DNA from: Hirudo medicinalis
Lineage: Eukaryota; Annelida; Clitellata; Hirudinida; Hirudinidae
NCBI GenBank assembly: GCA_011800805.1
Contig: MPNW01000118.1
Location: 57,678-121,677 of the forward strand
DNA length: 64,000 nucleotides
Direction: 5' to 3'
The stretch's first letter is position 1. Each line of letters begins with the position of its first letter. A program made the translations under genes and the position numbers. The notes beneath the pieces are model-generated. The model saw only the letters and a program-made list of their open reading frames with translations. It searched no databases and had not been told where the DNA came from. Of the stretch, positions 1 to 12,056 are shown one piece after another.

Positions 1-2335
1 TCGAAGGGATAGTACTTCCAGTTCATGGGGCTGGAAAAGGTTCCAGCCAATCGCATGTCTTGGACGGCCACCATCCCATCCACGGCAGCCATCTTGGCAT
101 TGGTGATTTCAGCATTTTCGTAATATACTTCCAGCATATTTTCGATGTAAAGCTGGGGAGACCACTTTTCTTTACCCTATTTGGCGATGACGATGACCGT
201 GAACCAAAATGCATTTTGTAATATGGATTATTAAGCATGCTAAAATTGTATTTTCGCTGTTAAAAATGTCGGTAAAAAAGTTTTCTTTGCTTTATGGGGG
301 TCCCTAATTGGTGGAGGCCCCTGTCAACTGCTACATCCCGACCGTCCTAAATCCGGCACTGTTATAAATGCATCAATAGTGTAAAAGGCTTAAAAATATG
401 GTGTACAAAACAATCGATTGTATTATTGGTAGTAGCTGATAAGCAATTGTTGTTGTCATCTTTCAATTACAATTTTTCAGTTAGAGCACTGAATTTTTGA
501 TCTTTGTTATTTTTTTTCCTTTATTGAGCAGAGCAAGAAAATAAACAACATGAATATACAAAAAAAACAAACAAAAATTATGCCCGCTCAAGTTGATCCT
601 AAGGGATTAGTATCCCGCTCTCTGGACAACCCATACCATATTTAAAAAACATTGAATTGTGACTATGGGTCTATTATTTGTGGACGGAGAGTGAATGAGA
701 TGTCAGAGAAATGATGGCGAATTAATAATGAAGTGTTTGAGCATGCGTTTAAAAGAAGATAGGTTCGGCTTAGAAAATATTATGGCTGGGATTTTTGAAT
801 ATATTTTAGGGCCCGAGCATGTGATGGAATGAAGTAGTGTGTTGGATTTGGCAAAGGATGATTTGTATTTTGGGATGGGATATTTCATTTTCTAATGTAT
901 TCAATGATATTAATAAATAAATACTACAGAGAAAATACTTATTTTATTTAACTTGCCACTTATTTCATATGGTAGTTCAGAAATGAATTTATCAATTTAT
1001 TTACAAAAAACGAATTTGTGCACCTTTTGGTTTCTGATGTGCTTCCAAGATATCTTAAGGAAGATCTCCGCATTGAACTGTTCTTTGTTTAGGTCGACGT
1101 CGGTTATCCGAACTCCCATGATTTTCAGAAAGACTTCATTTATTGTCTTCATTTCAGGATAGAGTGTAAGGTTGTTAAAACGTAGTTAAAATTCACTTAG
1201 CATCAATCGATCACATTATTGCATTCAACGTGTTAATATTATATGGTTACAATTGTCTTTTTATTTTGTTACTTATAACGTTATGATAATTATTATTATT
1301 ATTATTGCTTAATTAATTCCATTGAAAATATCATTAACTTCATTTGCATTAGTAAAATATAAATATCAAACAGACGATTTCTTTGCGTTATTGAAGAAAG
1401 AATTTCAAATCGTAAATTCCACAAACAATTAATGAAAATTATGGTTCCCATAGCCTGTAAATTATAAGCTTAACATGTTATCAAATAATGCAATATGTTA
1501 TGGTTGGATATGGCCATTGAAATACGAATAAAACACTTTAAAATCTGTTTAATCTTACCAGTTTATCAGGCTTGAGAGCTGGAGTTAAAACACATATTTT
1601 TTTAATGCGGTAACTTAGAACATCGAAATTAATTTAAAGAAACAGACAAAGCGTTATTTCCAATTTTACGAGAGATTCAACATATCTGAAATGCCCCTAT
1701 ATTGACTAAGGACTTTTTGAGTAGTAGAACAACATAAAGAAAGCCCTTGTTTCCTCGCGCACCCCTATGTCCTTGTGTGAAAGTCGAACTGTGAACCAAT
1801 TCACGTTGCCAGCAGTCCTTGGAAATGGGCTCTTAAGATGAATGGTTTTTTGTCTGTGGGGGCTGTGCTTTTGCTATGCACTATGATATTATTCTTATTT
1901 TTATTACTATTATTGTAATGTTTTTGTTATTATTATTATTATTATTGTATTACCAAAGGAAAAAATATGTATGCAGATTAAACAGGATTTTGAATAATTC
2001 GAAAATAATAATTTAAAAAAGAGATTAAAGATATTATCTAAATTGTCAAAGCTGTTTCAGTTAAGTTGTAAACACATCCACAAATAGACAGATAAACTGA
2101 AGCTCTCACTGCTATCTGACACTGCTCTTGCCATTACTCCCTTCATATCACTTTGTGAAGATATCTCGGATATACCCTGAAAGTTTAAATACTGATTAAT
2201 CTTTTCAGGTTGACAATCACAATTCTTTTTTTATTAATCATAATTGGTGATACTCACAATTTTGCGTGATGACCTTCCATAAGATTTGGTGTTGGATTTT
2301 GCTGAAATTCTTGGAACTCTTCCCCTTTTGCTCAT
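1..2335 (-). CDS. Cys-loop-type pentameric ligand-gated ion channel, 5' part only (runs off left edge)
   Basis: Four phase-0 minus-strand exons fit one reading frame: 2335-2258, 2176-2090, 1146-1012 and 176-1. The third exon encodes an extracellular beta1-beta2 segment (VFLKIMGVRITDVD, FNAEIFLKISW). The fourth encodes KWSPQLYIENML and later GTFSSPMNWKYYPFD, matching the W-x-P-x-L-x-x-x-N and YPFD signatures of pentameric ligand-gated channels. The first Cys of the usual Cys-loop is Ser here (FSSPM). No transmembrane segments are in the window, so ligand and ion selectivity are unknown. The first two exons give a basic, Ser-rich N-terminus without a clear signal peptide. Their assignment to this gene rests only on phase and splice sites (donor ATT/GTGAGT, acceptor TTTCAG). 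The 1012 donor is weak. Confidence is good for the last two exons and modest for the first two. Confidence 0.7.
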
Positions 2336-2660
2336 TATGCCTAAATTTTTTATAATAAAAACACAGAGGTCTATTTGTCGATAGACTTTCAAAAATAAAC
2401 GGTTTATGACATGGAAGCCATAAATGGGACATAAAGTAAACATAAATTTAAATAAAATCAATCCAAGTTCAACAGTTATGTGAAATTAAAATTGATATTT
2501 AATTAAAATTTTTAAAAAATGTAACTACATCAATTTTTGGAATAAAAATACAACTATCATCTAACATTCCTATTGATGTATGTTTATAGCGCAAAACACA
2601 AAAATATCTAATAGAGGTTTGGGTTTGAGGCCAATTTGTGAGATTCGGGGATTCGAAACA
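2336..2660. promoter_or_regulatory. Probable shared upstream region of the ion channel (-) and LRR1 (+)
   Basis: The proposed start codons of the two divergent genes lie 325 bp apart with no other gene between them. The interval is AT-rich. I see no certain TATA box. Bidirectional promoter function is inferred from layout only. Confidence 0.35.
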
Positions 2661-5600
2661 ATGAAACTTTATGGAGAAGTTGAGATCAGAAATATGCTGG
2701 TGTCTTCCGCAAATATTAAGCCGAATAAAAAAACGAGCAAAGCCTGCATATCGATAGGAAAAAAATCTCTTAAAGATAGCGCAGGGTCGCTGTTGATATG
2801 CACCCATTCGAACAAAGCCGGTGTGAATTATAAGGTATACAAATTGTTATTGTTTTTACATTTACTAAAAGCCCAGAAAATGCTGTCATGCATGTTCAAG
2901 ATTACATCAATTTATTTGCTAAATTGTCATTAAAATTTGTTGGTGATAGGAGATGACTCTCCAAAAAGTCTTAAGCAAAGTCAATGCTGAGTTTATTGAA
3001 GAACTCAACACAATCAATTAACAAATAACGTTTTTTATTGAACTGATGAATGATATACTTAACAGCTTCAAAACAATGTTGAGAGGGTTTTCAACAAGTT
3101 TGTTCATGAGGGGAAATGCACAATTCGCACAAAAGAACCAAATCATGAAATTCTGATAAGCAAGGTTTGACAACATTGTAGAATTTCTAGAATCAACTAC
3201 TTACATAAGGTCTTGCTTAATACAAAACAATTACACTGACATTCATAAAATATTCTTGATAGATAAGAATTAGTATTATTACAATTGGTGTTTACGAATT
3301 TAATGCGGATGACCTGACACATTGCACAAACATAATATTTAATAAATTTTGTGTTGCATTCGTGTATATTTTCGTTGAAATATCTTACTTAAGTTACTAG
3401 TTAACACCATATCATTATTATTATTGACATTACATTATTAATAATATGTTAATGTAATGTTAGGCTGATCCTGTTGCTCTGAAGAGCTTCCTTGCTGCCA
3501 TCAAGTGCTGTTTTGAGGGCAAACAACCTTCAGAGGGTGGAGTGGGGTTTCTCACCCCTGCCTCGACCAATGAGGTTTGATTACTAATAACGGAAACATT
3601 CATGTCATTAATATAATTAATGCTATTAATGATGTTTAAGGACTTAGTTATGAAGGTAATGATGGTATTTGAATTTCTTATTTGTTAATTAATTAATTAT
3701 AAAACAGTTATTATAAAGACTTCATTGTATGATATTATTGATATTTTATATACGACTACACTCAACGTGTCGTCGTCATCATTACTACAATCGTCATCAA
3801 TTTCGTAAATACTTTGTATTTTTATGATTACTTTGGTAGCTCTACTCCATGAAGAAAAGCATGGTCATCCAGTCAAAGCTCAATTATCCAGTCACCACCA
3901 ACTTCCCAACGAGACTCGAGCAGTTGGTCGTGTCGTGCGGATTGAGGACAGTCGACAGCAGGATGCTTGCACTCAAATACCTTGTGACACTCGACCTCTC
4001 CAACAACAACATCAAGTAACCCGAAGTTCTTGATGCCGTTGTTCTTAATTTATCTTAGTCTTGATTGTTGCTTTTATAATAATAATAATAATTGTTATTA
4101 TTATTATTAATGTCATTATTACTAATTTGTAATCTTTACACTGATTATTTCTAATATTGAATTATTCGAACAATGAAATAATTTGATTTTATTTTAGACT
4201 GATTTAATTAGATCTGACTTAAATTCTTAACCCTTGTTGAGTTGTTAAATAAATATTTTTTAAATTCTTTTCTTAGGAAGATTCCCAACAACTGGGACGG
4301 CATGCTTATGCTCAGCTCGTTGATTCTCTCGGGAAATCAAATCGACGAACTTCCAAAATCCTTCCTCCGCAGCCGACTCAAGTCGCAGTTGTCCTTCCTC
4401 AGCCTCAGCAACAACCAACTCACATTTCTCCCCAGATCTGTGAGTCATCGTACTTTCGAACATCCGAGTCATTTCTGCTTCCATCCCTCAATCGCTTGGA
4501 GATCCTACTTATTTTATATGGCTTTGCTCGGCAGCATATTGCCAACGTGAGCGGATGACTTTCGAGCGGATGAAAAGATTTTGATGAACGATGATATAAA
4601 ATTGATATTGGTAGAGGGTAACATCTGATTACAATTAATATCATTGTTATTATTCTCCTGAGAACTCATCCATTCAGGATTACAAATGCACTAGTAGATC
4701 AACTTGCACTTCGACCGAACGTCTTTTGCAACTTATCGAACTAGTTTGAATGTTTGACAGCCTTTAGAGTTTTGACTTTTTCCGTTATCGACACATTGGT
4801 TCTTAATTTCTAATTGAGATGTTAATCTATTTAAAATAATTTCATCAGATATGTGACTTTGGCAATTTGCTGGAGCTGAAAGTTTCGAAGAACAAACTGA
4901 CGTGCCTGCCGCACGACATCTTCCACATGTCCTCCTTGCAGACACTCGACGTGTCCGACAACAGACTTCAATTTCTGCCCGAAAGCAGGAGAGGCATGGC
5001 ACTGAATTGTCTCGACGTGTCTGGAAATCAAGAACTGTCCCAAGAAGTCCCATCGGTGGATCTTCGGGGGCTGAAGAACTTTCCGACTCTGGAGGAACTT
5101 TCCTCAAGAACTGTCCTAGATCGCAGGTGAGTTGTGATGAGAACTGATGATGAACTTGTGACAAATTCATGAGCCTATCATTGTCAGTCATTTATTAGTT
5201 GGAATCATTTTTGTAGCTTTGTCATATAAACGTTTTTGAGTGACCTAGGTATTAAACTCTTAAATGAACTAATGAAGGAAGCTTTTGCCTTGTGGCTACT
5301 GGCAAAATGGCATGGATGGCAGGTGAGGCTGCCATCCTTTCTGCTATGGTGCACCTGGCTAAGCTCTTAATTAGCATACAGTCAGAACCTTTCAATTCAT
5401 TCAATTAAACAACTTAATTTAATAATGAAATTAACAATTTAATTCATTGCATTATTAATTTTAACGATTCACTAATTCAACAGAGTGCACTATACTGAAA
5501 TGGATGTCAGCTTCCTAGTCAAATACTCGCTCGACGTCCTCAGAAGAAACTGCCTCCATTGCAGTCGACACTGCATCGAGCACAGAGCAGTCCTCCTGAA

Positions 5601-5730
5601 GCCCCTGCCCCTTCTCCAAGTCAGTCTCGCCAGCTTGGGCATGCGAACGGCCCTCACCAAGTTCTTCCTCTGCTCGAACAAGTGTTTGGAAGCCGAGAGG
5701 CTAAAACTCCCGGATTTGTTGTTCATCTAA
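2661..5730 (+). CDS. LRR1: Leucine-rich repeat protein 1 (LRR1/PPIL5), CUL2 substrate receptor
   Basis: Seven exons (2661-2834, 3066-3164, 3464-3574, 3840-4015, 4277-4439, 4849-5126, 5484-5730) join without a break to 415 aa, as in the vertebrate protein (about 414). The N-terminal part holds the family-specific KLYGEVEI start, the LLICT segment and VERVFNKFVHEGKCTIR. Leucine-rich repeats follow (LVTLDLSNNNIK, LSSLILSGNQI, LSFLSLSNNQL, LLELKVSKNKL, LQTLDVSDNRL). The C-terminus has a Cys-rich block (NCLHCSRHC, LCSNKC) like the vertebrate tail. In other animals LRR1 directs CUL2 ubiquitin ligase to the MCM7 subunit of CMG helicase at replication termination; that role is family knowledge. An open frame inside intron 1 (2950-3021) was excluded because the next exon continues the protein directly. 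Confidence 0.95.
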
Positions 5731-5810
5731 CCTTTTTTTAAACTCGTTCAAGAAGTTGTTTCCTCCTTACACACATTCAAACAAAGCAGCTCCATCATCG
5801 ATGGTGTTTT

Positions 5811-5816
5811 AATAAA
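5811..5816 (+). terminator. Poly(A) signal of LRR1
   Basis: An AATAAA hexamer lies 80 bp after the LRR1 stop codon. It fits a short 3' UTR. Confidence 0.5.
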
Positions 5817-5989
5817 ACGCGACAACCTTTTCACGCCATGAGCTCGCTTAAAGTTCTTACAAACACGTCGTCAAATGGCACACGCTCACAGCCAGCAATG
5901 ATCATGAAATTCATAACGGATGTTCGTTTCAGGTATATTTTTGATTAAACACTCACTGAATTAAAAATCATTTCGTGAAAAGTAACGTC

Positions 5990-6522
5990 CGGAGCCAAGC
6001 AACGAGAACAAGCAGGACATAACGGTCACAAATTTTGCATAAAACAAGGTCCCTTGGGCCTATGGAGACTGATAATGATGATGCATCTGACACAGAAACA
6101 TTTACATTGGACTTGAATGGTGACAAAGCAAAGCCATACATAATTAAATTAATTGCAATTAAACCATGCATGAACTCACTTTAAATTGGAGATAATTTTC
6201 TGATAGAATCAAAACCTATGACAAACGATTCTTGAAAGGTTCAAAACACGTTCACCGCAATGCTGTAGATCTGCGAACTTCAAACGACTCTTATAATGCT
6301 TGCGAAAAATGAGAAAATTTGGCAGAATTGCGAGCAACAATGCTACAAACGTTGGAGAGCACGCACAACGACCGACACCCATCTTTGTCGAGGGAACACC
6401 TCACAATGATGGGAGGATCGGAAGATTTTTATCTTCAATCAATCGGAAAACAACATCAGCCACTGTTGCTTCAGCAACCATCTGTCCTGAACAAGAATGC
6501 GAAGCAAGATGCTTTTAAATAA
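5990..6522 (+). other. Unassigned open frames between LRR1 and CK1
   Basis: Two short frames look somewhat protein-like. One at 6061-6183 begins METDNDDASDTETF and ends in a stop. The other, up to the stop at 6520-6522, reads LAELRATMLQTLESTHNDRH and later LLLQQPSVLNKN. They could be terminal exons of a small plus-strand gene or chance frames in the CK1 3' region. I recognise neither, and no splice model joins them. Confidence 0.2.
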
Positions 6523-7898
6523 TTTTGAAAGAAAAACCTACTGATTGCAAAGGTGATCAAATCTATTCACATATCAGTCATGATCTTATGGAGACAAGCC
6601 TCAATGCCATCGACCATGTCACCATCAATACATCATAGCAGTCAACATCATCATCTTTACAACACGCAAGGAAAAGAGGACCAATCGAATCACTTCTTCA
6701 GATTTCTCGCTCCGCCCATAGTGGGTCGCTGTACATCGCCCTGCACGTCTCTGGTCTGCTTTCTCATCTGCTGGTTCCGTGGGTCAGCTCTGACTCCATG
6801 TGAGGTTAGGCGTGAATCCACATGAAACTGTTGGCGGCTCTGCGGGCGAGGAGAGCTGGTGACTGTCGAAAGAGATTTTCCACTTTTTAAATTGAAACCA
6901 ATGATAAGCTTCAAATTATGCACGAAGCCACCATGATGCTGATCATGTCAGATTTCACGTTTGTAGTTAAATTTTAATAATAATAATAATAACAACAACA
7001 AAATTATGGAGAGCCTTGCCATCAACCATTGCATTAAAAAAAAAATAATAATGGCAAATCAAGTAGTCCATAAAGCATTGCCTCTGACCAAGGCCGAAAA
7101 ATGCTTTGCCATTTAGTTTACCAAAAGAGCCACGACTCATCCCACAACGACATCGTCGTTATCGTCATCATAATCAGGAGCCACCACATAAGCAAATAAA
7201 AGGACAAACATCTCCACGTGACGTGCGGCACCTCATTTCCCAGACGGACATCATCGACTCGTCCTCAAAGGGGACATCGACTCGTCGAGGGACGACCGAA
7301 AGGTTCGACGGAGCGAGAGGACGTCGAATTAAAAAGTAACGCAAAATCGTTGCAATCTTGAGAGAACCAATTGCAAACAGAACTCATGATAATCGGTCAA
7401 ATGAAAAAAAACAAAACTATTTAAGTGGAAAACAAAAAAGTGAGTGCCAAATAACTTTTTATTGGGACTTTCGACGAGGATATGAAGAGGCCCTGCCCAG
7501 ACGAGATGCCACAAAAGTTCATAGAAGAAAAATGATTACTCGAAACGAAATGAAACACTAAAAATAGTAATAATAACAATAACAAATTGGCACCATAATA
7601 ATAATGATGATAATAATAAAAATAAACAGGCACCATAATAATAATGATAATAATAATAATAATGCACCAGCATGCACACATGTCTTAAAATGTCTTCTCC
7701 TTTACTATGATGAATCATGGCAGACCTTGCAAATGCACAGTACAATGGTTGAAACAAAAAATATCAAAACAAATCAACAAGATACAAGAGAGGAGGCAGT
7801 GTCAGCAAAGTAGAAATTAGCACAAGTCATGGGGGGTCCTTTGGCCAGTTTTGAGTCCCCTTAACCCGGGGGCCTTAAAAAAGGGGGTCGAGCGGAGG
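6523..7898. other. Probable CK1 3' region with low-complexity AAT tracts
   Basis: This stretch downstream of the CK1 stop holds no gene I can support. On the minus strand, 6690-6860 has an open frame with the STVTSSPRPQSRQQFHV motif that could be an alternative CK1 tail exon. A minus-strand AATAAA lies near 7457-7462. The block at 7588-7660 is AAT-rich and contains a near-exact local duplication of CACCATAATAATAATGAT. Confidence 0.3.
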
Positions 7899-10800
7899 TC
7901 AGAGGCAATTTCGTCGAGTGCCCCTAGAAGGCAACTGCTGTGCAGCGGAATGAAAGTGCTGCATGGGGGCAAACACACCGTGGTGCTGGTCGTCATCCTC
8001 CTTCATTCTTGAACTCGTCACTAGGGTCCTCGGCAGACGTCGATTGTCGTTGGCAACCTCCATCGGGGGAGGCGGAGGGGATACCAAGGGGTTCGGTTTG
8101 TTGGACTGCAGAGAGGGATTGGTGGTTATTATTTTAGTGTTCCTGACATTTTAAATACGAAAGTACTTCAAAGCAATCTCGACTTCAACGTCTCATAATA
8201 TAAAAGTATGTTTATATAATATAAATGTAGTGTTATATTATAATTAATGCTTCCTAATTCCATTTCGCTACCAACGTCAGCACCTGTCTTTTTTCTTAGC
8301 AGCTTAACAAAAATGCAAGCAAAAAATAATTATTAGGAAAATCAATGTTATTCCAATGCTTAGGTACGTTGCACTCATCGACAGCTCTACTTCCGTTTCG
8401 ACCGATTCAATCCGCCGAGAAGTGCCGACTTACAATCTTGAGCATGTTCCAGTCGAAGATGTAGTCGTACGTGAATCCCTGCCTGTGGAAAAGGTTCCTG
8501 AACAACTGCCTGAGGTAGGAGTAGTCGGGCTTGTCGTCGAATCGGAGAGATCGACAGAAGTTCAGATACGTCGCCATCTCCGCTGTTCGTGCACGAATTT
8601 GAATGCAAAATTGTAATAAATACAAATTCAATGGATGTGCTGTATTCAAGTTTAGCTGTTGAAATATCATTGGCAAGATAATGATACTGGAATAATGACA
8701 ATTATAAAGGAATGATAATGATACTGGATATATTGAGATGACATTGACAATGCATTTAAGAGATCATATACGATCCACTATTTAAATAACGTAGAATCAA
8801 GATAAAGCTTTGCATTAGAAATGGTGTCATCGCATTAACACGTTCGCATCGTGACATCCATTATTAGATCGTCAGGAGCAAGTACATAGAAACACCTCAG
8901 CATGATGTGCAAGAGTACATCACCATTGCATCACTTTGCACAAGTTTGTATCGCACAAACCGGAACCAACAACACAAACGAGCGACGAATAAAGAAAGCA
9001 CATAATGAAAAGCAAAAACTAAGAAGTAAACAAAGTTTCAAAACAAACACTGACAAGGGAATCCTTTGCAGAGTTCCTCAATGGGAGTTGACATCTTCTT
9101 CTCGCTGATCCTGTCGTACTTCTGCCTCTTGGTGGCGGCCTTCAGTCCCTGCCACGGAAGATTGCCCCTGAGGAAGTACATGAGGACGTAGCCCAGAGAC
9201 TCCATGTCGTCCCTTCTGCTCTGTTCTGCTCATAAGGGGGATACAGATGTCATTGACCAGACAACTGAATGATGATTCACCATTACATAATGTGTACAAC
9301 TAGATGATGATGATTAGCATTGCTATTGTACAACTGGATGACCCACTGTGAAGGGATGTCCAAGGACATGGTCGGTCAATTATCATGACAAGAGTGTAAT
9401 TAAAATCGGATAACATTCATTTTATTATTATTACTATTATATTATTATTAATGTACTGAGCGACCATTCATTTATCCCCTGACATTAATGATTTCAGCTT
9501 TAGAATTCTTGTTTAACATTGCATGATTTGTGACTGTTATCATCATTATGAGGACGGTCGGAAATGATACAATAAGTTAAATAACACCATATATGTTAAC
9601 ATAATGTGATAACGTCACTTTAATGTGATTGTTAATGTGTCAATTAATCAATTAATAGCCCAATCACATTTAATCACATAATCATGGTTTGTGACATTGT
9701 TTGCAACATTGTTATCAATAATATATGCAGTCATGAGCAATTATTAGATCAGGATATCAAGCTTTCATCGTCTTATTCATCCTGAGATCAACAACAACGA
9801 TGATGATGGTGATGGTATCGATGACTATTTTATGAAGTGAGATAGTTATTCCGAACTAAGCAAGAGCCGACGATGTATTTATGATTTTAGAGTCAGATCT
9901 CACTAAATGTAATATGATTTAGTGCCATAACGCAGTGCAATGTGTTATCACATCACATTGTGTTATCAATGTTATCGTGCATTCCGATGTAACTGGCGAC
10001 ATGAAACGAGAAACGTCGTTCAAAAACATTGGGACATTAAAACCCAATGAGATTGATTCACGGCGAACCTTGCTAGCTCTCCGAGAGTAATTTATTTATA
10101 TTTTGCCATTCATTCAACTATCTTATTTAGGATAACGAATAATCAAGAAAGTTAGTGATGATTATTAATGAGGGAAATTCTGGAGCCGATATTAATATGT
10201 CTTCGTCAGCACTGCCAAGAATGAACGGGTGCAATGCTGCAATTTACTTGCATGCATTAAAATGCAGCTGCAATGTAATATTGCATTACTTCAAATCTAT
10301 GAAAGCTGCTCGAACAGTTCTCGATATACCTTGTTACACATCTTTCATTAACAAGCAATAATAAGCTCGCAATCTTAATTCAAAACACAAGGTTGTATAA
10401 AAGTACCACGCGACGAGTACTGCGCGTTACAATACGTCTGCTTATTATAACTATTCCTAATTTCATAAACTGCCTTAAGAACTCCCTGATTTTAATGTAA
10501 AGCAGAAGCACAAATAAAAGCAACATCGTGAGTGTGTGTATGAGAGAAAAAAATATACAAACTTTGTTTTTAGCCTGTATTTTGAGTGCCTTATACGACG
10601 CCTTATGGATCTGCACTGGCGATGCAACAATCCGGCCATTTGTGCATCTTTACTACCAAAAGACATGCCCTGGCAGTGTGCAGAGTGGGTTGCGAACACG
10701 ACTCATAATGACCACCGCTTTTACCTTTGCTTACGGGAATGCAATCGACGATCCAACCCACAAGCCGATGTTCCCGATGTTCGGTAAGCGAGCATGGTAA

Positions 10801-12056
10801 CATCACATCGCATCGCATCACATCACATCTCATCACATCACATGACCTTCTATCGAATAAGATTGCCAGTTGAAAAGGAACCGTTCCGAACCTATTCCGA
10901 GGTGGGTGTTGATGCTGGCATATCGTGCCGTCCCCGTGAGGTTTTTGTTTTCCTTGTAGGCGATGTGCTGGTGCGTTCGTGCGTCCCTGTACTTCTTGGC
11001 GAGTCCAAAGTCGATGGTGTAGACGAGGTTGCCCTTCTTGCCGAGACCCATGAGGAAGTTGTCGGGTTTGATGTCTCGGTGGATGAAGTTCTTCGAATGG
11101 ATGTACTCGACGCGACTGATCTGAGAAGAGATAAAGTGCTTGGTGATGGTTAAGTACTTAAGTTTAAATATTCTATTTTACCTTGTCCTTGTAAATTTTA
11201 ATTCACATAATTAACATTCATCGTTGTTTATGAAACATCTTAAATATATTTCAATGACGATCGTCGTGAAAATAATTTCATAAACAAATTTGACACACCA
11301 AACACCAGTTCAGCCTCTGATGTTAAGTCATTATCACCAGCCTCATCACCACATCTAGTTTACTCACCATCTGATCTGCCAAAAGGAGAACGGTTTTGAG
11401 ACTAAATTTTCTAGAGCAGAAATTGAAGAGATCTTCAAGACTTGGTCCTAGCAACTCCATAACCATTACGTTGTAGTCTCCTTCAGATCCAGACCATTTT
11501 ATCATTGGAATTCCGACTGCAAACATTTTTGTTCATTCATCATTGTTTATTCAACGACACAATGGATAGACTCAGACCGTTGCAAGAACTGAGAAATTTT
11601 ATACTTTAAAACTAAATTTAAGTATAAGTTTAGTGCGCATATTTTTAACTTGTTGACAATGAAAGATATAGTCAATGAAATCGCATGCCTGCAAAATGTT
11701 CTTTGTTAAGCAACTCAAGAATGAAACAACACAAACAAACAAAACATCGCAAAAAATGTGTTTAAATTGATTACAATGAGAAAGTCTTTCAAAAACATTG
11801 CTAACCTCCACCCTGCATTAGCTTGTATATCTTGCTTTCAATATGCAGCTGCGGATGCTTGGACTTTACGCATTCTAATTTAATGGCCACTTCTTCGGCA
11901 TTTGTAATATCAGTACCTAGAAATTATCAAATTGACCGAATTGAGCAAGAGAACATGGCATTGAAGTAATCCTCACGAACCTAAGTAAATGTCGCCAAAA
12001 GATCCGCTTCCAATCTTTCTACCCAACCGAAATTTGTTTCCAACTCTTAATTCCAT
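7899..12056 (-). CDS. CSNK1D/E-like: Casein kinase 1, delta/epsilon type
   Basis: Seven exons (12056-11981, 11916-11806, 11516-11368, 11120-10892, 9225-9055, 8582-8434, 8105-7899) join in frame to 363 aa. The kinase domain fills residues about 9-284. It has Lys38 in EVAIKLE, Asp128 in [11 protein letters not shown], Asp149 in the DFG motif, and SIN in place of APE, typical of CK1. [21 protein letters not shown] and DWNMLK identify the delta/epsilon class rather than alpha or gamma. [13 protein letters not shown] matches the family's basic region. CK1 delta/epsilon phosphorylates primed Ser/Thr sites in Wnt, clock and Hedgehog pathways (family knowledge). The tail after the kinase domain is only about 68 residues, Pro-rich, and unlike the vertebrate tail. 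Alternative tail exons are possible. Confidence 0.93.
10573..10795 (+). repeat. Dispersed repeat copy A (in CK1 intron 4)
   Basis: This segment shares a left edge (TTTTGAGTGCCTTA near 10580) and an internal core (GGGTTGCGAACA near 10687) with the copy at 53766-53975. A third copy lies inverted at 30303-30475. It encodes no intact protein. No terminal repeats or target duplication were certain by eye. It may be a SINE or non-autonomous DNA element. Confidence 0.5.

Noticed and set aside
2950..3021. Open frame after an AG in LRR1 intron 1
   Set aside because: It ends in a stop, and the exon at 3066 continues the LRR1 family sequence directly from 2834.
4733..5191. 152-codon minus-strand frame across an LRR1 exon
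   Set aside because: It is an antisense shadow of the LRR-coding exon 4849-5126.
10794..11153. 119-codon plus-strand frame
   Set aside because: It is an antisense shadow of CK1 kinase exon 10892-11120.
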